Assembly: GCA_036250195.1 (NCBI GenBank) | Contig: JAVHZZ010000004.1 | Coordinates: 141,621,729-141,685,728 of the forward strand | DNA: 64,000 bases | Reading direction: 5' to 3' | From: Mixophyes australis | Taxonomy: Eukaryota > Chordata > Amphibia > Anura > Limnodynastidae | Part shown: in pieces, positions 1-9,841 of the stretch | Numbering within the stretch: the stretch's first letter is position 1 | How the letters are laid out: every line of letters starts with the position of its first letter | Notes under the pieces: model-generated | Told to the model about the DNA's origin: nothing | Seen by the model: only the letters and a program-made list of their open reading frames with translations | Databases searched by the model: none | Translations under genes and position numbers: made by a program

Positions 1-2110
1 CATTATATTAAGCACAGAGAGAGCCACATATACAAGGTTTCCAGTCAGTGGATGTAAATGTGATGTAAGTTACAAACGCTGTATAAAGGGGTATTATGTC
101 ATTAGGATACCACAAGCCTGGTTTTATATTTGCATGCTAAGGGCCTCATTTAGAGTTAGACATACGTCTATTTGTGTCCTGTAAATATACACATTTATAC
201 TACACATGTGTACTAAAATGTGTCTGTAAGTTTAGTACAGTAAGGGCGTGTACGCGTAAGTTGCATATACAGACATGCTTTTTAGGAGGTGTATCTTTTC
301 GATGACAATGCAATTATCAACACAGATATCAAAGCCATTTGCTGAAATATGCTTGAATGCAAAGTGGTGTAATGTCAATATAACAAAGTGTTTTGAAAAG
401 CAATATGTGCATTGTTTGTTTTTTAATATAGTATAACTCAGAAATGTTATCGAAAAAACCTAATGGTTAATTACAAGTGAAATAAACCAGAATACACAAA
501 ATGGAGTCCATCTCTCACCATAGCATTCATAACCATTAATTGGTACACAAAACATATTCTATAAGGCAATAATAAAGATGTTCTGTAAACTCTATTTGCC
601 CAATTGAATAGGTTAAAAATGAATTACCATCACTATCAAGCATATGATGGTTATTGTAAGAGGGCTCTGCCTTCTGGAACTATACTATAAATCAACTACC
701 TTTGTCAGTGTGATTGTCTTGCACTGTTGTCTGTGTGTCAACTGGTTGGCTCCTGTATAATGCTCTGTGTGTTGCATTTGAATCCTGATTCCTGATTTGT
801 AGCTAGCATCTATGGTTTCTGACCTCTGGCCTGCTTAAACAACTACTGGATTTCCTGATTATATGATTCATTCCACAAGAGACTGTAGCACCTCTCTGTT
901 CTAAACACTACCAACGGCTTGCTGCCTGTTACCCACCAGCTACTGTTAGCGGCTCCCAGCATACAAGTTTCTCTGGTGAAAGCTATTTAAAACTGGTTTC
1001 ACAAGGTAGTACAATGTACATCTACCGCCGCAATCCTCCTTTTGCTATCACCATCTGGAGTTATTAGAAAAAAAATATTTATTTACATAAAGCATTTTTT
1101 CAAATAGAAATGTCAGAAAATAATTTAATTTTATATATTTTTATGTTTTCTTTACTCTGTTTATTTAAAGTGGAACTCGAAGCCTGAGTTAGCAAAGCCA
1201 GGTCACACATGCGCAATATTCACTTCTCTTACCGCTGCCAGCCATTATCGCCAGGAAGCGGAGTATCACTCAGGTGCTCCAGCAATGTTTTCTTGTTAAA
1301 TCATAGCAATAGGAGGTTTTCTATAGCGGCGATAGAAAAACTGCCCTTTTGCCACTTATCAGTAAATAGACCCGATAAAAATTTTTACTATGACTCATTA
1401 AAAAATCTATATCTCCCAACCATCCTGAATTAGGTGGGTCAGTCCCAATTTGAGGGTACTGACTCACCATCCCGAACCAGAAAGTTTTGTCCTAATCGAT
1501 GGGAAAGTTGTGAAGTGATGTCTGTGAACGTGCGCACAGCAATGATAAACATGTTTGGAGGGTAGGAGAGTGGAGAATGGGACAGACTGGTTCTTCAAAA
1601 CGGCTATGCACGCCTCTGGGGTGTGGCCATGAACCCATTGTGTTGTGGCCACTCCCCCATTGTGTTGATTGAAGTCACTCCTTGGGAATTATGAATAATT
1701 CTCTATATAACAGAACTCAAAACTAGTACATTCTCAGCTTTTTATATAGAGAGAGACTGTTTTAAGCTGAACCAACAATCACGAGAAAGGATGTGATCAA
1801 TTTACTGTCTTTCAGAATAACAATAAAAAGATGTAGGCGTAATTGAAAATGTAAGATTGCATTTGTTTTGTTACTAAATATGTTCTACCACCCATTAACA
1901 ACAACAGAACAGTGCTACCTACAGATGTTCAAATAATCTTTAGATAGCATAATGCTTGTATGACATTTTTGTTAATATTTCTCATACAAAATACATTTCT
2001 TACAGTGAAACAATATCTGCAATTACAAAATAAAAACCAGATCTACAAAATATAATATAAATAGTATAGCATTAATCACACTCATCTGTGCTACTTATAT
2101 GTATTACCTC
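1..2110. other. AT-rich stretch without a recognised gene
   Basis: Open frames here are short and show no domain I recognise. The only structured part is about 141-252, beginning GGCCTCATTTAGAGTTAGAC and ending with AGTACAGTAAGGGC, which resembles parts of other dispersed repeats in the window (near 2745, 4490 and 56352). The rest looks like intergenic or intronic DNA. Confidence 0.6.
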
Positions 2111-2125
2111 ATCTATTTGTTACTT

Positions 2126-2210
2126 GCTACTGTACCCGGCACTACGGAATCTGTGGTGCCTTATAAAAAATAATTAATAATAATAGTAATAATAGTATAT
2201 TCAATGTTAT
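2126..2210 (+). repeat. LINE 3' end with AAT-repeat tail
   Basis: The sequence CACTACGGAATCTGTGGTGC is followed by CTTATAAAAAATAATTAATA and a run of imperfect AAT/AATAAT repeats. The same design (TGGTGCCCTATAAATA then AATAATAAT) occurs near 16745-16795. This is typical of an L2/CR1-type LINE 3' terminus ending in a short microsatellite. Only the tail is present, so it is a severely 5'-truncated copy. The family assignment is inference. Confidence 0.55.
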
Positions 2211-2544
2211 GTCTCTTTAGGCTTGAGAATAAGATTGGCATCTTGGATAAGATTCTGGCTCGGACTGTGTGTTTAGTTTGACGAAGGTAAGAAGGGCCTA
2301 CCAGTAAATCTTATCAGTGGGTCCCACTGCAGAGCCAAAATTACATTATTAACAATAAAAAAAATGGAATCAAAGTAATACTTTTCATTGCCAAACTAAG
2401 AACATTTTAATAACTGCAAATTTTAAAGACTACTTATTTCTGCAGAACATATATATTCACACATACTGAAATTAAGGCTGCTCATTAAGCTGATTGCATT
2501 GTTTCTGATTTTACTGTACAACCCTTTTCTACTATTGCATATGT

Positions 2545-2800
2545 TACATGCATTTTATACACTAACGTAGTAATATAGTGTTGGGTGTAGGTCTGTTTTA
2601 TTTGCATAAAATACACATGTCCGTACTCTGCATACATTTAACAAAAATGTGCTAGTATGCATATGTATACAGATTCTTGCATGTTTCTCTTGCAACCAAA
2701 GAGGCGGAAAGGGGAAAGGCAAGGAAAGATGAGCGTAGGCTAAGTACAGTAAGGGCCGGTGCAACAAGGTGATGATGATGATGATGCAATGATGATGATT
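2545..2800. repeat. Dispersed repeat module with TGATGA microsatellite
   Basis: The module contains AAGTACAGTAAGGGC, also seen near 234 and, inverted, near 4490. It ends in an imperfect (GAT)n tract at about 2769-2800. No coding content is visible. It is probably part of a non-autonomous element whose ends I cannot fix. Confidence 0.35.
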
Positions 2801-3664
2801 ATGGACAGCACCATCTAGCCGCTCCTGTATGGATGATTGTAGATTCATTCTCCAGCTGATACTACGTCATTCATTAGAATGGCTGCTATATTATATGAAA
2901 TGGCAATTCAAGAAACGAATCCTCACTCTGTGAATAACAGATCAGGTATTGAAACAAGTGCAGAGGTATTAGGCAGAGGCTCGTGCACAGTGAAGCCAGT
3001 TGCACCAACTCCAGGCAGGAGGCCACCGGAGATCCCAACACTGGTCCTGCTACTATTAAGTGTGTGCCCACTAGACCTCATTAACAAGGTACACCATGAA
3101 ACACCTTTGTTTTTCACCTATGCTGCTTGCTGGTCACATCAAGATACATGCCAAACTCAGAAACAGCCTCAGCAAACTAAAAGTGTGCCTTGATGTGCAG
3201 AGAGGTGGAACAATTTTTAGAAGGTGCATTGTGCAAAAGTTAAGTAAACAAACTCCTATTTATTTAAATAGATGTATGCTTAAATAATTGATGAGGATGG
3301 AGGGACAGCCAGACTGCCGTTATTACATGTGGCACAGTGTGTTTTAATTCCCCCCCAAGCATTAATGAAGAGCAGCCCCAGGCTGGTCAATGCAGGGCTG
3401 GTGTCTCAATGAAATAAAACATGCTAGAATGTGATTTGCAGTGAAGGGGAGTAATGGGGACATATAAAGTTGCATTAATCCCACTGGTGCACAGAATAGT
3501 AATCTAATGAAGTGTTACATACGCAAGAAGGAATAGTGTCTTGACAGTTATTAAATGTAAAATTTGCATTTACCATATAAAATGTAATCAAGTACAAACA
3601 CAAAACACAAATTCAATTACATACAAAAATCTAAAGTTTTCACCTTTAAAAATTAAATTGGAAT
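2801..3664. other. Unrecognised non-coding stretch
   Basis: Overlapping short frames on both strands (for example 2879-3193) show no domain, signal or repeat structure. No splice-supported or conserved coding signal was recognised. The last 18 bases are the left target duplication of the following L1 insertion. Confidence 0.5.
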
Positions 3665-4252
3665 ACCAGTCTGTGATCCCTAGCTATAAGCTATATATTA
3701 GGACATATACTAATAGCCGCTATAGCAGCAGTAGCTCAGAACTGGAAGTCCCCTGCTCCCCCCAGTATCACTAAGGTCGTGTCTAAGATCCAGTATAGTT
3801 TCGAAATGGAAACAACGGATGTGCCCTATATGTCATCCACCTCCAATCCAATTTTCAAATGGTTTAGCAGGCACAAATATGTTACAGAGGGCTCCGGCAG
3901 AGCACGAGTAGCTTCAAATATTTCACCCTCTCCCTCCCCAACAGCCCTCATAGAGGAACCCCAGCCCAATGAATAGGTTCTGCCTGTGTGTCATTTGAGC
4001 TACCTAGGTATTAATATGTCCCCATTTGGTGTACTATGAGAAAGACCAATGTGTATATTTTATTTCTGCTTCTTAAAGTAATGTGAATGTTATAAGATCA
4101 CTGTTTCAATTGAGTGACTCCCCCCCCCCCCCCTGTATGGGGGTTCCCCCCCCTTTTGTTACCCTTTTGTTTGTTCCTCCACTGTGCTTGTCACCCTTTC
4201 TTTTTTCTGTACCCCATCTAACTTTGAGAAACTCAATAAAAATTTATTGAGG
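3665..4252 (+). mobile_element. 5'-truncated L1 LINE 3' end with 18-bp target duplication
   Basis: The insertion is bracketed by an exact direct repeat, TAAAAATTAAATTGGAAT, at 3647-3664 and 4253-4270, the hallmark of target-primed reverse transcription. Inside are a decayed ORF2 C-terminal segment (around 3779-3970), a C-rich 3' UTR with two poly-C tracts (about 4123-4152) and a terminal AATAAA-type signal in CTCAATAAAAATTTATTG just before the right duplication. About 590 bp of a full L1 remain. An exact TSD of this length implies a comparatively recent insertion, yet the ORF is interrupted, as expected for a dead-on-arrival copy. Confidence 0.85.
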
Positions 4253-4270
4253 TAAAAATTAAATTGGAAT

Positions 4271-5360
4271 CTTCCTCTTGCCGCAGTCTTAATGGAAAAT
4301 TATCTTGCAGCCTTCATAATGAGATAAGTACAATCGGCTAGAGGGGTCAATACACAATCAGAAGTGGATAGCTAGTGTTGCTGATCATGATCGTGTTTTG
4401 TTGCACCAGCCAACAAGCACCTGTAAGAGATATGCTTCCTAGGCTAGTATGTATGCATCTACATCCAGGTCACAATTACGTGCGTGAACATGCCCTTACT
4501 GTACTCAGCCTATGCTTGGCCGCCCCATCCCTCCCCACGCATAAAGAGTCGTGAGTATAAGTTGCGACAAAATCTGCTTTTTAGTGCACAAGCGCATAAC
4601 AGAAACACATATTTTACTAAATAAAATAGATTTATGTACAATTCTACATGAGCCCATGTGGTGAGTTTATTAGCTGCTTTCTCATGTTATTGTCTGCTGA
4701 ATCAATGACAGCATTATATATGTAGACAATGCTAATACTGCAGGCAATTACAGTACCAAAGGATTATATGTGTGTGTAATTCAGAGGGAGAATAAGTAAT
4801 GCTAACTATTTAAATGACTGTGGCATAGTAGTGAGCGCCAGATGTACCATCATAAGTGTATCATGAAGAGAAGCCCTGCTGGAGATTTCATACGTGATCA
4901 TGTTACAGGTGTACTATCAGAAGACACAACTTGTCATACATGGGGTACAGTTAACTCAACCAAATTCTGCTCTTGTCAGAGAAAAACAAGAATAGGCAAT
5001 TACAGAAGGCAAAACACATGGACACTAGAGAATTGTTAAAACATTGCCTGGTATGACGATCTCAACATTAAAAATCAGAAACGTGGATTCAACAATGGTG
5101 TGTGGTGTGTTTATGGCTCACATAGGGTTCCTTGATACAAGTAGACCAATCTTTAACTACCACAGGATATCTTTACATTGTTGCTGATCAGATGCATCTC
5201 TTCATGGCAACAGTGAACCCATCTCTGCAAATGTCTTTTCTTGCAGTAAGTAATTTCTCCATGCCACAGTGCTAGGAAAGTCTTAGAATTGTTTCCGGTG
5301 AACAGTGCTCCGTTAGGAGCAGTAGGTGTGTTCTATTAGGCATTTAAATTAAAAACCTAT
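4271..5360. other. Non-coding stretch with one dispersed repeat module
   Basis: No gene is supported. About 4430-4560 contains CATGCCCTTACTGTACTCAG, the reverse complement of the module seen near 234 and 2745. The 65-residue frame at 4842-5039 has no recognisable feature and is probably chance. Confidence 0.45.
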
Positions 5361-5364
5361 CTCG

Positions 5365-6610
5365 AAAATCGTCAGTCCCAGAAGGGCTAACCAGGGAATT
5401 TTATAAAATCCTACGAGAACCAAAAAGCAAGAGCATACAGGAATTTTACAACCAAAGAAGAAAAACTACTCCCAATACATTTGAATTTGACCATAATAAA
5501 AATTTTGCCCAAACCAGGGAGAGATTTGGAAACACCAGCTTTATATAGGTCAACCAGGTTTTATTTATGGCAACAAATGTCTGAAAGTTTAAACAGTAAT
5601 ACAATCTTTGCATTAATCTGGGAACATGAGCCCTAACCTGGTTCTACCATTAGATGCTGAAACTGCTTTCGATATGGTTACATGGGATCATCTATTTGAT
5701 GGCGGTTATTCATGGAGTAGCTATACATGTAGGGTCCAGGCTTAAAAAGGCAAACTTGAAAAACTTGAAAACTTGAAAAGGATCTAGAAACAAAACTTCA
5801 GGTTTTGGGCTCAGAATAAAGCCCACCAATCTCTTTATCTTAAACTCATACGGCGTAAATTACAAAAATATAACTCGTACTCTCACGGGTCTTAATAGAT
5901 TTCATCAAAAATGTTATGTGACTGGGAACCGAGTGGGTAGGTTGCTAGGTAGGACACTACGGGGACAATAGGCTCAAAATAGAATTCAATTACTCACAAG
6001 TAGAAGGGATTTAAATGTTCCAACCCTACACATATAGCCAATATTTTTGCTTATGTTATACTGGCCTCTATAACTTAAAGACAATAGAAACTCCTAGCAG
6101 CCTTTCTGACCAGAGACATCACTGGTAGCCATCCATTAGATACTAGTTCTTTATAGCAAGGTCTCCATTAATGTTAAATACTTCCAAGTCTGAAACTCTT
6201 ACATACTTAGGCATTTAACTCACTTGAATATTATCTTATAAGTAAATTTTTCCTTAATTTTATTACAACTCATTACTCTTCCGAAATCTTGGATGTGTTA
6301 TGAAGTCTCCTGGTTAGGGAGAGTAGCAGCTTTCCAGATGATGCTCTTACCAAAAATGATTTATCTTTTCCAATTGCTTCCTTTCCTCCTCCCCAATAGA
6401 CTTCTATCTAAACTTTCTGCCGTTATGACCTCCTATGTCTGGAAAAATAAACCCTTGTGTATGTACCACAAGCTCATAACCCTTAGTAAATATCTGGGTG
6501 TCCTTGCCCTCCCCAAACTTGCCAAATACCAGGAGGCATGTAGTCTCTCACAATAGAGACATTGATCTCTTCTGCCCCATCAGAAACCTTGGGTAGACCT
6601 AGAAAGGGCA
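5365..6610 (+). pseudogene. Decayed L1-type LINE ORF2 fragments, apparently out of order
   Basis: Several L1 ORF2-like pieces are readable across frames and stops. At about 5470-5720 are the start of the RT domain (IKILPKPGRD-like, then a LDAETAFDMV-like catalytic block). At about 5870-6000 is a GNRVGRLLGRTLRG-like stretch that normally lies upstream of RT. At 6293-6556 is the RT C-terminal 'thumb' region (SWLGRVAAFQMMLLPKMIYL, then SKYLGVLALPKL). The order RT-start, linker, RT-end is not the order in an intact L1, so the copy is rearranged or is two overlapping fragments. A short ACTTGAAAA tandem sits near 5755-5785 at the junction. It has many stops and frameshifts and is not functional. 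Confidence 0.7.
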
Positions 6611-6824
6611 CTTAACCGTAGTTTTCTCTTGGCTGACTTTTTGTGGGTACCTCCTGCTTGGCGACCATTCACTGATAACCTAGCCACCCTGACTAAAGAC
6701 TCCTTGGTGTTTTGGGACAAAATTTGTGATAAAGAGGTAGATTTCCAGGTTGGGTGTGATTTTCAGATGATGAATCCTGCTGAAACTTATCCTGTCAACA
6801 CCAAAATGGTGACTGTCTCGGCAA

Positions 6825-7515
6825 TAGGGTTTTTGGGATTCACCTCGGGACTCCTGGGGCTAGCTGTGGCAGGAGTGTAGTGGAAACTGGGGGGCCGGAT
6901 GAACGCCTTGCTCATAGAGCTTGCTCTAATTCCGTATACTGGAAGTTAGGAGGAGGAATGCTGTACTGGACTCCAAACTGAAATAAATGCCTGGAATCTG
7001 GAGCTGATGGACCGGAACCTGGACAAAGGAACAGGCGGGACCTGAACCCACGACCAGAGACTCAGTACCTCCAAGAACTCAGAGACTCAGCCAAATATAG
7101 TACCACAACTGGGACTGGGAAGACTCAGAACTCAGGCAGAGGACATACAGGGGTGGCAACCCCCTGAACAGACAAATCCTGACCAAGAGGAGGTGAGCAT
7201 GAGGAGTATAAAAGTAGTCCCCGAAAATAAGAGAGAGGAGGCCAGCAGAGAGCAAGTGCGAAAGCTAGGCAGCAAAGTTGTCTAGGAATTGGAAGAGGGA
7301 AACAGGGTGGTGCAGGGGATGACAGTGACATGGAGGTGAATTGAAAATAACAGCCAGGGACAGAGGATTCAAGGAGGAAGATACTGTAGATACAACCAAT
7401 TGACAGAAGGATTCATACTCAACCACTGTGACAGTCACCAGGACGCAGAGTTTGGGTGGAGAGACTTCCATAGGAAAGTGCAACAGGGGAGGTGGTGCCC
7501 AAGGGGGAGATAAAG
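6825..7515 (+). repeat. Composite repeat, copy A
   Basis: The segment with GGCAGGAGTGTAGTGGAAAC near 6866 and a run of GGAACT/ACTCAG-like short motifs matches a second copy beginning near 7840 in the same orientation. I cannot assign a family. The layout (two related blocks flanking other sequence) could be degenerate LTR-like sequence, but I see no TG/CA ends, primer-binding site or coding region. Confidence 0.35.
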
Positions 7516-7757
7516 CATACTTGCCTACTTTTGGCTGGCTCCCTCTGGGAGATCACTGAAGAGGAGTGTAGGGGGAGGGCAGAAGGGAGTGGGGCTTCAT
7601 GAATTGCATCACTGGGGGTGGGGGCAAAATGACACAATTCACAAGCCCCGCCCCCTCCACCCATACACAACTCCATGCCAACTCTTATGCGGTAGAAAAG
7701 CCAGCTATCCTGGAATTCGGGAGTCTTCCGGACATTCCGGGAGAATTGGCATGTATG
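7516..7757. mobile_element. hAT-type MITE with 8-bp target duplication
   Basis: The termini are CATACTTGCC and GGCATGTATG, imperfect inverted repeats, bracketed by AGATAAAG (7508-7515) and AGATAGAG (7758-7765), an 8-bp duplication with one mismatch. Internally there are CCGGACATTCCGGGAG-type segments. Similar internal sequence recurs around 9190-9372, and fragments at about 10650-10735 and 62766-62815 look related. It encodes nothing. The 8-bp duplication favours hAT, although the termini do not start with the usual CAG. Confidence 0.6.
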
Positions 7758-7837
7758 AGATAGAGTAAGGGCTAGGAGTGGGAGAGAAAAAGGTTGTGGC
7801 TGGACATGTGTCACGGTTGTCTGTTTTTCCAAATTGG

Positions 7838-8560
7838 AACCTTTGGGTCTTGCTGAAGCAGGAGTGTAACAGAAACTGGAGGCCCTGATAAACCCTCTAC
7901 TTATCTGGAGTAAACTGAGTAGCACTAACAGGATAAAAATCTAGGACCGGTGCCTGCACCGAAGTATGGAACTGGAATCTGCCATAGCAACACTCTGGAA
8001 CTGTTTGTGGGATCTCAACCCCGACACACGGAGCTGGAATCCACTATTAGGGACTCAGAATGTGCAACACACGGAAACTTAGAACAGAATGAGCTGGAAC
8101 TGGAGACAGGAACTCAGAAACGTGACTAGGAATGGAGAACTCAGGACTGTGACACAACCACAGACCTGGAACCCACACAGATGCAGAGAACTGGAAAGGA
8201 GCCCTAGAGACTCAGAACCAGTCCCAACTACAGAACCAGTGATACGGACAAAACCCCAGGCACTACAGAGCAAGCAGTAGATAATGCAAACTTCTTGCTG
8301 AGGTAAGCACGCTTGATGAATGCAGAATTATTGCAGACAGATCAGCATTTTGAAAATGCAGGGTGCTTGCAGAAAGATATGCACTTTGGAAATGCATGAT
8401 ATTCAGGAACAGTTCTGAAAACAACTGGGATCTGTAATCAAAACTTATCCTGGAAAAACTTCTATCCAGGACAAAAAGTATTTTGTTCTGATAATGAATA
8501 GAGCTCAGGAGCAGGTTTAAATAGGGTGTCCCTAATACCTATTGGTTGCACTGATCATAT
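7838..8560 (+). repeat. Composite repeat, copy B
   Basis: Starting near GAAGCAGGAGTGTAACAGAA, this repeats the motif order of the block at 6825 and then continues into a degenerate short-period tract rich in GGAACT, ACTCAG and CTGGAA up to about 8270. No coding capacity is supported: the 63- and 64-residue frames on opposite strands at 8079-8280 are products of the low-complexity tract. Confidence 0.4.
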
Positions 8561-9376
8561 GATTACAGCTTCTGAAATCTGGTTGGGCTGATCACCTGAC
8601 TAAATCCAAGATGGCCATACCTATGCAGCAGAATAAACAGTAGTAGGTGATGGTATTGGATGAGAGCCACTGAACGGCAGCAGGAGCAAATGGAACCACA
8701 TCTGTGCACTGTCAGGGCTTGACACACAAAGAACAGACACCTGACTGCAGGTTCAGGTGCCCTAAATACCCTGTTATTGAGAAACACACCAATATTAAAG
8801 AAGAGGAGGTTTTAAAAGAAGATCGGGTCTGCACATGCTCAGACCCAAATCCAAGTTGGCCATGGCGCTCAGCGCCGAGCGGGACCCCTGCGTGGAGCAG
8901 GCAAGTGTGCTAGGACCCGAATGCGGGCCCGGGCTGTGATAGATAATATGATACATGCAACGTAAAATACACCCAAGACCAATATTTTATGTATACATAT
9001 GTATATGCCAGTGTTCAGTCTGCAAAATTGCAGCCTACTCTGAATGAGGCCCTTCATTTCAGTCTAAAGTTACATGCAACTTTTAAATCCCTTAGATATA
9101 CTATCTTAGAACATATAAACTTCTCCATATAAGCCTGTATGGTCCAGGCTATGTAATAATGTTAGTCTTCTTCAAACTTACCAAATTTTTACTCTTTCCC
9201 TCCAGGTGATACAAGGGGGGAGGAGGTGAAGTGAATTGCAGGAGTCAGGGCTAAAATCATGTCATTCACAGTGAATGGCATCATGGAGGCCTTCTCTCCC
9301 AGGAGTGCGGGACCTACCTGGAATTGGTCAGTCTCCCGGACATTCTGGGAGAGTGTGCATTCTGGTCTTTTTTCAC
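8561..9376. other. Unrecognised stretch with repeat fragments
   Basis: No gene is supported. About 8900-9058 ends with CTGAATGAGGCCCT, the inverted counterpart of the GGCCTCAT terminus seen at about 141 and 56352. About 9190-9372 carries CCCGGACATTCTGGGAGAG, related to the hAT MITE at 7516-7757. Confidence 0.4.
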
Positions 9377-9384
9377 TACAAATG

Positions 9385-9833
9385 CAGGGCCGTCTTTCCC
9401 ATTGGGCACAATGGGCAGGTGCCCGGGGACCCTGCAGCCCAGGGGGGCCCGTCGGAGGCAGCATAAAAAAAAAAAAACTGAAAAAAAGAAGAAAATACTT
9501 ACCTTGCGGTCAGCTGGCGATCCGGCTCCCTACATGGTCTCCTCCTCCGTCGCGCTCGCAGTGCATGTCGGGGGTGACGTCATCACGCCCGCCCGACATC
9601 CATTGCGGAGCGCGACGGAGGAGGACACCATGGAGGGAGCCGGATCGCCAGCTGTCCGCAAGGTAAGTATTTTCTTATTTTTTATCGAGTTTGTTTTTTT
9701 TTTGCTGCCTCCAACGGGCCCCCCTGGGCTGCAGGGCCCATATATATAATAATTTTAGATATTTTTTTGTATATATAGGGGCCCCGTAGCACTGCTGTGC
9801 CCGGGGGCCTAAGATGTTCTTAAGAGGGCCCTG
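9385..9833. mobile_element. hAT-type non-autonomous element with CpG-rich palindromic core
   Basis: The element starts CAGGGCCGTCTT and ends AAGAGGGCCCTG. It is flanked by TACAAATG (9377-9384) and TACAGATG (9834-9841), an 8-bp hAT-type duplication with one mismatch. The core, about 9493-9672, is an almost perfect inverted repeat with arms of about 80 bp around TGACGTCA (9575-9582). Both ends of the core carry an outward-facing consensus 5' splice site, CGCAAGGTAAGTATT on plus (GT at 9663) and its reverse complement at about 9497-9506. A Kozak-like ACCATGG at 9627-9633 opens an 11-codon frame running straight into the plus-strand donor. No transposase is encoded. A gene-trap or promoter role is inference. 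Confidence 0.8.
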
Positions 9834-9841
9834 TACAGATG

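Noticed and set aside
7419..7925. 168-residue minus-strand frame
   Set aside because: It overlaps a hAT MITE and a composite repeat. No domain.
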